Source: Acanthornis magna
Lineage: Eukaryota > Chordata > Aves > Passeriformes > Acanthizidae
Assembly (NCBI GenBank): GCA_036785705.1
Contig: JAWUZG010000056.1
Span: forward strand, 15,668,001 to 15,732,000
Direction of reading: 5' to 3'
DNA length: 64,000 nucleotides
Shown: positions 1-12,400 of the stretch, piece by piece
Numbering within the stretch: the stretch's first letter is position 1
Layout: each line of letters begins with the position of its first letter
Translations under genes and position numbers: made by a program
Notes under the pieces: model-generated
Database searches by the model: none
Told to the model about the DNA's origin: nothing
Seen by the model: the letters and a program-made list of their open reading frames with translations, nothing else

Positions 1-986
1 GGCCAGGATGTGGCGAGGGGAGGACAGATCGGGTAATCAGTAACTGGCACTCGCTCACCAGATTTGGAGGAGAGAGCAGTGAAAAACACTGCTGCCTCCT
101 TTTGGCTGCGACTGCGGAAGAAGCCCCGCTCTGCACTGCTTTCTCTACCTGGTGGGTGAGCTTTCGTTTGGAAAAGGGGCACGGGATTCCAACCACCTTC
201 TCTCCTCCAGGAGAGCGCACTTCACAGCTCTGCTGCAGCAGAAGGGGACCCAGCTGCTGCCACCCGGCGTCCCACCTGCCACAACTGCGGAGATCCTGCC
301 ACCCTTTGCTGACTAGTCTGGGTGAGCCCATTCTGCCATTCCATTTCCCTGCCCTGCGCCCCCTGCCCAGCCCATCCTGCTCACGCCATCCCTGCCCAGC
401 CCATCCTGCTCACGCCATCCCTGCCCAGCCCGTCCTGCTCACACCATCCCTGCCCAGCCTGTCCTGCTGTGCCATCCCTGCCCAGCCTGTCCTGCTCACG
501 CCATCCCTGCCCAGCCTGTCCTGCTGTGCCATCCCTGCCCGGCCTGTCCTGCTGTGCCATCCCTGCCCAGCCCAACCTGCTGTGCCATCCCTGCCCAGCC
601 CCTCCCCCATTCCCCACGTGACACACACCTGCCCTCGCCCCACAGCGCCCCTTGCAGCTCCATGGGAGTCACTGCACCTGCCCTGCCTGCCCGGAGCCAA
701 CAGCGCCCCTGCTGGCTGTGCCCGGGACTGCACTAAAGGGACAGTGCCTGGCAGCCCAGGGACATCTGCCACCGGGTTTGGTTTTGTTTGTTTTTACTGT
801 TGTTGTTATTGATTGTGTGCCTCGTTATAGATACTAGTAAAGAACTGTTATTCCTTTTCCTGTATCTTTGCCTGAAAGCCCTTGATTCCAAAGTTATAAT
901 AATTTGGAGGGAAGGGTGTTCACATTCTCTATTCTAAGGGAGGTTCCCACGTTCCTTAGCAGACACCTGTCTTTCAAACCAAGAGA
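1..986 (+). mobile_element. LTR / endogenous retrovirus-derived region, 3' end of the LTR visible
   Basis: The part from about 770 to 986 matches from memory an LTR type common in songbird genomes: a GTTTTGTTTG-like stretch, then AGTAAAGAACTGTTATTCC (a polyadenylation-like block), a TTATAATAATTTGGAGGGA block, and an end in TCTTTCAAACCAAGAGA. I recall intact copies ending in CCAAGACA. GC-rich sequence with a tandem array lies upstream (1-770) and may be the U3 part of the same element, but that boundary cannot be set here. I see no gag, pol or env reading frame and no second LTR, so it is a remnant or a solo LTR. Plus orientation is inferred from the polyadenylation-like block. The terminal repeat is nearly palindromic between the two LTR ends, so the strand is not certain. 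Family assignment is from memory, not a database search. Confidence 0.5.
361..602. repeat. GC-rich minisatellite, 28/29-bp unit, about 8.4 copies
   Basis: Units begin CCCTGCCCAGCC and end in either CTCACGCCAT (29-bp form) or CTGTGCCAT (28-bp form). The forms are mixed: three 29-mers, one 28-mer, one 29-mer, then further 28-mers and a partial copy. Copies differ at a few positions (CCCATCC, CCCGTCC, CCTGTCC, CCCAACC). The array makes overlapping reading frames of 81-236 codons appear on both strands. These are not evidence for protein, because the unit has few stops in any frame. It sits inside the GC-rich part of the LTR-derived region. Confidence 0.9.
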
Positions 987-3900
987 GTTAGGAAAGTCCA
1001 GCACCATCCAGAAGCTGGAGACCCTCAGATTCCACCAGATGCAATGAGGTCCATACAGCAGAGGGGAAACGTTTGTCATTCAATGAGTGTACTTCAGTTG
1101 GAGACAGTGGAGTTTGATGAGCCCACACATCCCTCTTTTGACCACCTCTCATTCATTCCTTACCCTGGAAGTTATACCAGGACAGCTTTCAAGCTTCCCA
1201 GCTGTGATACAAAACAACATGTGTGCCAGACGCATTTTATTCAGAGTTGAGGACTTGGGGACACTCTTTGGCTCTGTAAAGCTCCCATTCCTTCAGATTT
1301 CTGCAAATGAAGCAATCAACCCTAAACGCTCCAGAAGTGTTTGTTACAGGAACTCCCATCACACTGAAATGAGAGCAAATGGAAACCTGAGTGAAGAAAA
1401 CAACCACCTTATCCCACAGTCAACAGGAACCCATGGACAGCACAGGTAGTGAGCATCTACCTCCAAGTGCATAACACTGCGGCTCAGGAAGGAGCAAACA
1501 AACACGAGTTATTGACAAACTCAGGCAGCAGAAATTGCATTCTCTTTCAAAACAGTTTATGTTGCCCAGCACAGCCCAGACTGGCATCATTGCAGCTGGC
1601 ATTTGAGAGAATGAGGAAAAAAACAAGTCCATTTAGTCCCTTCCACGCCAGTATGAATTCAGTACATAAACAAACCCCACGGAGGCAGATACACAACCAT
1701 CTCTGGGGAGCTCAGGCCAGTTGCACTCTATCTCCAACACTGGGTAAACAAACTGCCCGGGAATGCTTTACCATCAGTACCACACTGTTCCAGAAACATT
1801 TCCTCTACGCACAGGGAAATTTCCCACTGGAAGATGCAAATCAGGACAGTAACACTGATCAAAGGGGGGAGTGAAGGCAGGAACATGAGGGTCCCCCCGT
1901 GGTGGTGAAAGCTGCTCCCCCATCCACTGCCATCCCCCACCACTCACTGTCACAGATTTATCCACATTCCTAAAGGGACAACTGAAGTTCCTGAACTCTG
2001 CAGTAACAGATAAGGAAAGCAAAGTGCTGCTGAAGAACAGCTCTGAGGCAAATTATTTTTCTTTTTGCTGCAGATTACGAGCGATATATTGGGGTTTTGC
2101 TTGTTCTTGCTTAAAGCTAGATTTAATCTGCCTGTCTTCCAAATGCTGCAAGTGTAAGGCAATAAGCTTTACAGGATTTAATTAATATACTGCAAGCAAG
2201 GAGTGCTGGTCAGCCATCTCCTGGCAAAAGTCCAGCTGGAGGAGGACTACTATTCACATTCCAGATTTATTCTAAAGGAGGAAGACAGCTTGATAACATT
2301 ATCACACTGGCCTAAATTATGTAGTTCTCTTAATGCCGAAGGATCACGGCAGTTTAATCCAGGGCAAACAAGAGTCACTGGTTCGGAGGGATTCAGCTCC
2401 TGCTCCATTTCAAGAATGCCCTTTGCATTTACGCCTTACACCCATCAACAGCTTAACCATTCTGGCACCAGCAGTGAAACAGAATGTTCATCTTGGAGGC
2501 TGAATCAACACTGCTCCAGCTGAGGGCTAATTACACTAAAACTGAAGGGAAAAAAAAGCTTCAGGAAAATTGTTTGTAATACAGACAGCAAGGCAAACCT
2601 AGAAAGTTTTTCATCATTTCCAAGTAAGGTATAACAAATGACAAAACCTGCCGAGTTCTAAACACTAGAAAGACGAAAATTCAAGGAAACAGCCAGAAAG
2701 ACCAAGAACATTCAAATTATTTTACTACAGAGCAAGATTTTTCAAGCTGTTCACCTGTTAGTGAGATAGGCCACTAAAACCAGCATTAAGATCCAGATGT
2801 TCAGGAGCCAAAGGAAAGGGCAGAATGATAATGGAAGGGCAGAATAAGTTGCAAGAATGCTGATAGTTAGCAAAGTTATCAGAGACACCTGGGGCATTTG
2901 TTTTAAATTACAAACTACTAAATCTGGGAGTACGACATCATTTATAATATTTGTACATTGCAAGTGAAAGGGACCCTGTTAACAACAGCAACAACAACGA
3001 TGCACCAAACAATATTAAGGCAATTATGCTAAAATGATCAAATAAAGTATTTCCTTCAGGACTTCCAGAAATGCAAGAGTGTAAGCAAATCTGACAGCAA
3101 ATGAAAAACGTGCTCTAGAGATCCACAACAATCAAAGGGTGAGCTCCCTCCTTGGTTTTAATAGCCATGGAATATATTTTTCATTCTTAATCTTCTTCTA
3201 TTATAAACACAGAAGGAATACAGAAAGTGCCAGAATTTCTAAGACCTAAAAGCAGACAGGAAGATTGTGCATTAATCAATTTCTTAATGCATTTTAACAA
3301 ATTTACAGGCAACACTGACAGCGGGAAGGATACAACTGCCTTTAAAGCCGTATTAGAATTAGTTTCTTCTCATATACCGCAACCATGGATGGAAGCATTT
3401 CAGAGGGAAATGGGAAAATGTGGGGTTATCTTTTCAGACTTGATGCAAATTGCTTTCACAGTCTGTAAATCATCCTGAACTATCTGAACCTGAACTTTTA
3501 ACTCCATCCTCCATGGTCTGATCTCCGAACAACAGAACTGCCGCAACAGTTGCCTGTTTGCTCATGGGTTCCTGACCAGCCCTGCGTGTGGACAGAAAAG
3601 CTGGAGCTGGGCTGCAGAACCTGCTTTGGGAAGTGCAAGGACGCTCCCAGTCCACTGCGGCACTGGACATGACCACAAGCCCAAAGGAGGCCCCAAGTGA
3701 ACCACTGCAAGTTCAGCAGCTCTGAGTCCCCAGACAGGGAGTACCAAGCCAAGCAAAGGACTCGGGTGTTCGAGTCAGAAGACGCTGGAAAAAAGTGCCT
3801 TGGGTGAGTGAGGAGCAGGGATGGGACAGCAGCAGCTGGGTGTGCTCAGTGGTTCCTGCTAACCCAAGTGAAGGATGGCGGCGGCGTCCTGCCTGTACTT

Positions 3901-5680
3901 AGCTCACTATCTTTAAAATCCTCCTCCGTTGTGAGACTGAACTATTTCAGTTCTTCCAACAGTTTGATAAATAAACTGTTTGACTGTGACATCCCCCAGA
4001 AACTGCAAACACACAGAATATACTCACGGGACAAACAGCACACACAGCGCTGCCGGCCATGTACTCACACACAGCTCAGACTTGGATGCTTGAGTTGTCT
4101 CTGCTGATACACTTCCACATGCTTTTGAGGAATTCCTGCTAGCATGACTGGGAAAAAATAATAATGACATTGCTTCGGACTTTCTAAATCCTTCCCTGTA
4201 GTAAGGATTTGCGATCAGATTAGGGAGTACCAGAGGTTTATTTATTTATTTGCAGGAAGGACGGCCAAGGTGAGCTGTATCCCTGGATCTGACAGGGGCT
4301 CCAGGCTGCAGCAAAGCCAGCTCAGAGACACTGCCTGGCTACTCTGAAGCTGAAGATGGCATCAGACAGCACTTATTAAAGAAAAAGAGGGGATGCATGT
4401 TTTTGATATTGGCACAAAGTGGGAAGCACGCTGCTTCCCACTCTGTTTTTGCTCGAGTTTGGCACGTTTGAGCTACGCTTTTCTTCCCTGGTACCTTTTT
4501 TTGTCATCTCAAGTCACATTCACATGAACATATAAATACGCAGATCCTTACGCTCTGTGTATAGCAGATACTTACATGGATGGTCTCAAAAAAGAATATT
4601 CTTTTCACACACTAAAAAAATTATACAGAGTTATTTTAAATTCAGAACTGTTTGTATATTCCTTATAAGTTTATAAAACTCTCACTGTCCTCCCATGACT
4701 AACGAAACTGGAATTGAGAGAGTATTCTATATTTATAACTCGTCTGGTTGCTCATGCCTATGGCCCTATTTCCACCCTCCGTTACTGTACACAGAGCTAT
4801 GTGAGGTATTGTGGGTTCCCAAACTTCACCGATTTCCTAACAAGGCAGGCCTGTGTCCCGGAGGAACAAGCTGGGGGCTGTTTCATTCGAGCATTGGCCG
4901 AACTCAGAGGGAGAGGCCTTGAGCACTGTGGTTTTGGCAGCTCTTCTTGAAGCTGGTATTAGAAGCCATGTCTGGGCAATGACACGCCGAGCTGGCACCG
5001 GGCTGGGGATCGATGCTCTGTCTGCAGCACAAACCCCCTGGGATTCCTACACGGTCATCCCAGGGATTTCAGCGCTCCGAGGCTTCGCTGAGCAGCTCCT
5101 CAGTCACCTACAGCACGGACGCACCACAGGCACCAGGCAAACCCAAGCCTGACAGACTCACTGGCCTCTCAAAAATCCCAAGGAGGCAAAGCCCATAAAC
5201 TTTATCCAAACCCCTCCGAGACCATGGTGAATTCACTGATGCCAGCCCACTACAGACCTCCAGTGGCTGGCACGGAAAGAGACTCTCTCAGGTAAATGCA
5301 GCAAAATAAGGAAAAAAATGGATTACATACAAATGAGGGCTGGGTGACATTCCTTATCCATATGAATGCCCCAGAGTCAGGCAATCATAGCCCATCTTTT
5401 GAATAAAAACACTTTGCTAGTTCTAAAAACCCAGCAAGAAATCTGAGGTTTTGTCATGACAGAGGTGCCTCATAATCGATGCATTTTTAACTCATGCCAG
5501 GCACCTGTGGGGCACAAAGCTCATTTTTAATTCACAGCTCCTATGTATGCTCAAGATAAATAAATATTTATCCAAAAAGCAGAGGGAAAAATAGATACAG
5601 ATGTTTTTTTAAAGTTCAAAATATGTTGTTGATGGCTGGGATTAGGGTCTAATGCTCATGGAGGGAGGATCATTACAAGG
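987..5680. other. AT-rich single-copy-looking DNA, no gene recognised
   Basis: Reading frames here are short (up to about 140 codons) and resemble no family I know. There is a short TTTA microsatellite at 4237-4251. It lies in the pyrimidine tract of a possible splice acceptor for a 14-nt microexon candidate (4256-4269). Another acceptor-like pyrimidine tract ends at 2073. I see no CR1 or LTR remnant in this stretch. Confidence 0.5.
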
Positions 5681-5810
5681 CCAGAATGGATAAAGCCTTG
5701 AGTAACCTGGTCTAGTGGAAGATTCTACTCCTTACCTATGGCAGGAGAGTTGGGACTAGATGAGCTTTAAGGTCCCTTCAAACCCTTGACATTCTAGGAT
5801 TCTATGATTC
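5681..5810 (+). mobile_element. CR1: CR1 LINE fragment, 3' end, plus strand
   Basis: The segment follows the CR1 3' untranslated end: AACCTGGTCTAGTGGAAG, then GTTGGGACTAGATGAGCTTT, AAGGTCCCTTCAAACCC, and a tail of octamer-like repeats (ATTCTAGG, ATTCTATG, ATTC). CR1 elements lack a poly-A tail and end in such octamers, so the 3' end is at about 5810. The copy is strongly 5'-truncated, as is usual for bird CR1, and has no coding potential. Divergence from the remembered consensus is moderate, so it is an old insertion. Confidence 0.85.
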
Positions 5811-8424
5811 ATTAGAGAACTAGAGCTATAAAAAACCCACAAAAAGCAAGAAACCCACAACTCTTCCTAAGAGGATTTGCTGAAAAGCAAGTTCAGAATT
5901 TATCCGGAGGTCCTAATGCTTTACATACAAAAGCAAGGCAAGATCTGGACTATGCTTGGAAGGTTTAAGCCCCCGTACCTAACCAAAAAACCATGAGCAG
6001 TAAAGCAAGGGGTGAACATGGCCAACTTTGTGTAACTGAACTGAGAATGTTTTCCCCTAGCAAAATAAATGTTCCTTTAGAATATTCTAGCTGAGAGAGA
6101 GTGGCAGCACCTAAATCTCCTATAAAGCAAAGCAAGAACATCTGCCCCTCCTTCCCTTTAATCCCAGGGTCACTGTCTCTGCTGCAGGTAGGCAGTGGTG
6201 CTGCAATATTTTTCCCCCCAAATTTATTCAGCCGCTTTCTTTGCTTTGCAATAAAGCTGTCAGGATTAACAGGCAGCTCTGGTGAGTCAGATGTTCAAAG
6301 AGAAAACACGATCTGTGCCTCTCCCCATCTCTACAGCAATGCTACTGGTGGAATTGTTTTCCATCACTTGCCACACAAGACAAACTTTTAAGAGCTATTA
6401 AACACTCCTCCAACTTAGCAAGAAGAAAAATTATCTAAATTTATCAACGAAGCTGAAGTTCACTACACTTTGAGGAAAGTATTTAAATATGGATTATGTT
6501 TTTATCCATCTAGACCACAGAATAAAATCATAAAAAGATCTTTGAAGAACTAAACAGAGCAAAATTTAGTATTACAATTTTAAATTATTTTTTTAAAAAT
6601 TCATAATATTTACATAATTTTAAAAATGTTTATACTGCAATACAGGAATTATGTTTCTCCACAACATGTGATAATTTGATAGACCCTTTTCTACAGTTTT
6701 TAGAAACTCTCTTTTAATGTTAAAAGTCTACTAAGTATTTGATTAATTCTGCAGAGGGTTAGTATTAGGTACAGGAGTAAACCCAGGTTCCCAAAACAAA
6801 CAAGCTCTACAATTCAGTAATATCAGTATTTACAGCTTCTTCATGCAGAATGTGAAGACTTCAGACAGACCGTGAAACTTTCCACAGCCTCGTTCACCCC
6901 AGAAATTATTGGATTTATAGGACACCTCCAAACACCTACAAATGGAAAATTTATTGAATCCTAAGCTTTATTTCTCAGTAATACTGTAGTAACAAGACTG
7001 CAATTACCTTTTCTTCCAGTTATGGGTCTCCTTGAGCCAATAACTGCAGATACCTTTGGGTACAGAGGTCAAAGGGGTGAAAGCATCACCACACTTCCCA
7101 TTTTCCATCCCCTCACGATGCCACACTGTGTTTTTGCTATTCAGAGGTACATGCTACTCCTTGTGCTGATCTATTCCGAACACACCGGCCATGCCATTCC
7201 TTAAGTCCTCCAGGTGTGTATTTCCAGTACACAAAGCAGACCAAGGACAAAGTATTTCTGGCCACGCCGCAGTTATCAATACCATATCACCCCACAAACA
7301 TTTCATGCTGATGCTGAGAAGTGTTGTGACAGTTATCTATCACCCCTGGTCCAGCTGGTCCTCACTACAAAAGAGGACCAGTGGCTGGTTTTGGCCATCT
7401 GGAGGGGGACAGGGCTGCATTGCCATCACTTAATTTGAGAAACAGTTTCCTATTCCACCATTAGAAATGGTATTTCAATGTTTATGACTGCAACGTGAAA
7501 CAATGAATGGATCTGTCTCTATTTCAAGCAGGGCAGGCCCTGCCTTCTCTGCAGTTATATGAACCTCAACTTCCATACCCATTAAATGAAGTTCTCTGTA
7601 AATTATGCAAACACTAGCCAGAACACAGTGTTTAAAAATCACACTGGTTAAAAAACAAACAAAACCCAGACAAATCCAAATTTGCAGACAGAACCTTCAC
7701 TGAAAAACAATGAAAGGGAACTACCAAAAACAGCAGATCCTGCTTGTTGATGGCTCTGAAACAAGAAACAGGGAGGGGAAAAATAATTAGTATTCCAGGA
7801 TGTCCCACGCACACACCCAAAACTAAAAGCATTAAATTGGATGGGAATAGAATAGCTGATCTTGCCTGCAGTCAAATACAGAGAAGTATCATTTAAATTG
7901 CAAATTACAGAGCAACAGATTTTTGCACAAAGTTCAAGGCTGTTCTATGGTTTGTTTTTATGAATTAGGAATGACGTGGGGAAAAATTAAGGGGTTGGGC
8001 CAGCTACTACCCTTAATACATATTTCAGCTTAAATATTTCTCCGATTCATTTGATGCACTTTATCCAGGCACTGCGGCTCGTTAAAGTGATGACAGAAAG
8101 TAAAGCAGCTTCCCAGAGATCATCCCTAAGGATGCAGCATCCGCTGGTGGCTGCGCTGCCGCTGGAGGATTAACTGCTACAGAAGGATCTCCAAACTGAC
8201 TAATTACTCCCTCCTCCCCACATCATGTCCTTCCCCACATGGGAAACTTTTAATCCATTTATACCTTTCCTGGGCAGTGCTTTTCAACCAACAGTTCGTT
8301 TGACAAAGCTTCTGCCTCCCTTTCCCAGGTTTTAAAGAGCTTGTTCCTACCAACATCAGCTTCTTGGCCTTGGTTCCCACAAATTAAACTTGATGAATGT
8401 TTAGTAACAGAAAAATATATACTT
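5811..8424. other. AT-rich non-coding DNA, no gene recognised
   Basis: Very AT-rich between 6400 and 6800. A possible nuclear-receptor DR3 site (AGGTCA, 3-base spacer, GGGTGA) lies at 7066-7080. A segment at 7020-7146 has an acceptor-like start (CTTTTCTTCCAG) and stays open up to a weak donor, but its coding appearance is poor. Nothing else is supportable. Confidence 0.45.
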
Positions 8425-8596
8425 CACATTCATACAGTGCTTTTTAATCAGCAGTTCTCAAAATGCTTTACAAAGTATGAAATCTAATCAAGTGGCTGGT
8501 TTTGATGCGGGGTTTGGGGGGATAAATGCAATGAAAAAAAGATGAGTTACTCCATCGTACAGCAAAAGGCAGAAGATTTAGGAACAGAAGAAGCTG
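8425..8596 (-). mobile_element. Possible MIR-like ancient SINE relic
   Basis: The plus strand reads CATTCATACAGTGCTTTTTA, then TCTCAAAATGCTTTACAAAG. Further on come GATGAGTTAC and ACAGCAAAAGGCAG, then GGAACAGAAG. The order resembles, in reverse, the old amniote MIR-type sequence known from reptiles and birds: 'agtgctttt...ctcaaagcgctttacaaa...aagtgacttgccc...cacagca...ggcaga...ggaacag'. Similarity is patchy, as expected for a very old copy, and it is judged only from memory of the family. Confidence 0.4.
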
Positions 8597-9041
8597 TTTG
8601 CCTTGATATGCAAAAGCCCCTGACACTACATGACCATAATAATTTTCTTTTAAAATGCAACCAGTCCTGAATTACAGACTTCAGCACACGATTACAGAAT
8701 GCTATTCAGAGGACCCGGGGCTCAAGTATTTTCTTGTCAGGCTGTTAGCACATAATAGAGAAAAAAAACCAAGCAAAAACCAGATGATCTTTTAAAAATT
8801 ATTTTAGAAATCAGCTTGCTTTGGGAGTATTTGTAAAAAATTCTACCAGTGAATATGTCAGTAGCCACAAAATAACAGATATTTCACTCTAACAGTGGGC
8901 CCCAGCCTAGTCTAAAATGTGAAATACTTTTGCAATATCAGACAAAATGACAACGAATGTCACCATCTTCAGCATGGAAAGAAGTGGGGCTTGTCTGACC
9001 AAAGAGTATTGAGCCAAAGGCTTCACAGTGACACAAGACAG

Positions 9042-9434
9042 ATCATAGAACCATAGAAAATAAAGGTTGGAAAAGACCTCCAAGTTCATCAGATCCAACC
9101 TGTGACCGATCCCCACGTTATCAACTAAAGCAGAGCACTGAGTGCCGTGTCCAGTCACTTCCTGAACACCTCCACCACCTCCCTGGGCAGCTCCTCCCAG
9201 TGTCTGACCAGTCTCCCAGGGAGGAAATTCTTCCTGATGCCCAACCTGAACCTCTCCTGGCACAGCCTGATGCTGCTTCCCCTTGTCCTGTTGCTGGTTG
9301 CCTGAGACAAGAGCCCAACTCCCTCCTGCCAGGGAGTTTAGAGAGCGATAAGGCCACCCCTGAGCCTCCTTTTATCCAGGCTCAACACCCCCAGCTCTCT
9401 CAGTTGCTCCTCACAGGACTTGCTTGGTCCAGAC
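9042..9434 (-). mobile_element. CR1: CR1 LINE fragment, minus strand, about 390 bp
   Basis: Read on the plus strand it starts with the reverse of the CR1 tail (ATCATAGAACCATAGAAAA) followed by AGGTTGGAAAAGACCTCCAAG and GATCCAACC. It continues through blocks typical of the CR1 3' region: CACCTCCCTGGGCAGCTCC, GAGGAAATTCTTCCTGATG, CCCCTTGTCCTGTTGC, ending near AGGACTTGCTTGGTCCAGAC. This is the longest and best preserved CR1 piece in the window. It is 5'-truncated, with no reverse transcriptase domain. The reading frames over it (118 codons minus, 95 plus) are by-products of repeat sequence. Confidence 0.93.
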
Positions 9435-12400
9435 AAGTCAGAACCACATCACTTAACAGAAAAATTCAGTTGAAATGCTCATTATAAACTACATTAGGGT
9501 AAAGAATGTAAAAAGCAGAATCTTGGGATTCTTATAGGAAAATGTACACAAGGTATCTTCTCCAAAGGTTTCTATCTTAGATATTTTAACTCAAGGACTT
9601 TCTGGTTTTCTAAACAGTAAGCCAAATGGCTTTACAAATTAATTTCACTTTTCAAAATACATTGTTTTCTTTGTTTTGTCAATCTGTTTTTTTTAATCAC
9701 ATATGCAGATGGTGCCACCTGGGAAAATTTACAAGCTTACATCATTAAGTGTCTTTGAATTAACTTCATGCCAATAATTGTTTTTAAGAGACAACACTGC
9801 CAAATTTGCCACTTGAGAAAAGTTAATCTAATTCTGCTTTTTGTGCTCACTGGAGAGAGATGGTGGCTTCTTCCATTGTGGGACAGACACATACGGACAG
9901 AGTTCAGCCACTTCCAGCCGCACAAAACTCCCATCTTTTCTTCTCTGGTCCCCAGTTCACTGTCCAATGTCTGATGGAAGCTCTACTACACAACCAGTGT
10001 CAACCACAATTGGATTTTGTCAGCCACCAACAGCCCCAGTACCCTGCAGACACTGCTGGATTTAACAACGCACCAGTGGGGATGTGACAGGATTTCACCC
10101 ACGGCACAAAGATGGAACCTGGAGTCTCCATGAGCTGCCCACAGCTGCACAGCTTGGGACACGGTCCAAACCATCTGCATCTGAACCTGGGAGATTGCTC
10201 CAAACAGCCTTTTTTAAGATTAACAAATATGTCTGGCTTAAAAATTATCATTTAGAGAATGACATTACCAGGTCAATGTGTTCCTGAGTGCTGTCTCTGA
10301 GAAAAGACAATTTAAAAAGCGTTTTGTGGCTCTTGGTGCAAGGGGTAACAAAAACCGAATAGACTTAGAACAAATAACTTAATAGCAATGTCTGTGGAAA
10401 CCAAAATCTTTTTAAATGCAGTTTGAAATCTGCCAAGCTACACTTAAAAGAAACTCTACAAGGCCACAAGCTCCTTGGCCAGCTTCTCATTCCCTCAGAT
10501 TTCCCCTCACCTGCATGGCACTGCACAGCTTTGCTCCTGTCTCGTCTCTGGATAGATGAACACGTATCCTGTTCATTCTGCCATCTCCTGCTCTACATTA
10601 GCTTTTCCCCTGCTCCCCTGTTGGCCTAAATTATCCTTTAGGAGCTTGCACACTCTGCAGGCTCTTCCTTGAGCTCTTAAATCACTCCTCAAGCCTCCCT
10701 CCTATCCAGACTGCTAAAAATGCAACCTCATGAGCTATTACCTACAAACCATTAAAAAATATCCTCATGAACCTGGTGCTTCCCAAACGTCCCTACAGCC
10801 TACTGGGAACCCTATCAACCAAAAGCTACAGAGCTGATGCTCATGTGAATCTAGGTTTTGTTGATTTAAATCAGGGTTACCTTGATGAAACAACAATGTT
10901 GACATGCATCCAGCAAATTACAGCTGAGCCCCTGAATCTAAGGATGAAGATTACAACTAAGAAGTATTCAGCAGCTGTAAGTCTAATCTCATGATCCAAG
11001 TTATTTTCTTAGCGAAGTCCTGTAGCGTATATTGTTTCATGGACAGCATCCTACTCATTTATAATGTGCATGCTGTCAATCAAAAGACTCAATAATTGAG
11101 CTGCAATCACATTTAGAGCTAAATGCTTTTGAAGTCTAATCATTCCCAATCAAGGCTCAGCAGACCAGTCCAAGGAATTGTGTCACATTCCAGAGCGCTG
11201 TGGCTTCCACTGGGCACACAGTGGGTCTAAGGAACGACACGCAAGAGAAATCCATTTTTAATACAAACTCTATTGGTTAAATAGGAAAAAAAGATGCATA
11301 GGACAAAATTCTTTAAATCCTCGAGTATAATCTGTACCTCTGCACCATGACAGTAAGTGTGTGGTGTTTGCTCACGTTAATGTATTTTTGTCAACAAAAA
11401 AGATCAGATGCACTGGAAACACCTGCATTAGAGAGGCTTCTTACAGGTTCAACGACTCTTTGTCCATCCTAAATCCCACGACTGAAATGAGAAAAGAAAA
11501 AAATAATAAACAGGAGAAGAAGGGAAGAGGAAAAAAAAGCGCCTTGTGTTGTTTCATTCACCACTCGTTCCAAAACATTCAAATCAGCCCCGGCTCGGAG
11601 GGGAAATCCAATAAGGATAATGCTGGGGCTGTCTATCCGTGCCCGCACGGCGCTCTGCAGGACTGCACACCCACGTGATGGTTTGTTTATGAGTCTGGAG
11701 AGCATCACGAGGCGCTGCCCCACGGGATCCGATCCACGGGCAGGGACAGCCACCACCCCCACGCCACAGCAACCCCTGCCACAGCTCCATAAAAATATCC
11801 CTTCCAAACTCGGCACACGCACCCAGGGCATGGAGCGCTCCTACGCCGCAGCGCTTCGGCACGCAGCTCTTGACTCCAGGCTTAAAATTAAAGCAGCAGC
11901 CATTCAAAGAGCAGGGGAAAAAGCTCTTCTAAAGGCTCACATGCACAAAACAAAGAAAAATTTAAAGGTAAAGCTTATTGTAACCTCAGTCTGATTCTGC
12001 AGGTATGGATTTCTCTTCATAAAAATCAATAGAAGATGATTTTAAGCCGTTTGATTTCATTACTGTGTATCACATCTCTGCTCTGAATGGAACAGCTGAA
12101 TCAATCTGCAAAGCTGCTACAGGCTACAGTCACAGGCTTTCACGTGCCTTTTCTCTTCCACTCTCTCCACAAAGACAGCGACATAAAAACCCCACACTTT
12201 ATTTGATATTACTAAACAACTACCAGCAGCAGATTGGTTTTTTCCCTTTAAACCTCTGATTTTTCACACTGATGTTTCAGGCGGAAAAGAAAAGCCAAAC
12301 ACGAACTGCACAAAACACACTGGTTTGCTGCAATGGTGACTGGAGGACTAAAATGTCCTATTTCCAGTACTGAGAGAGGAAAACATGTTGAATTAAACAA

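Noticed and set aside
102..812. Frame of 236 codons and overlapping minus frames
   Set aside because: Driven by the 28/29-bp array and GC-rich LTR sequence. It starts at TTG and has no domain.
9042..9487. Reading frames of 78-118 codons
   Set aside because: They lie in the non-coding 3' part of a truncated CR1 element.
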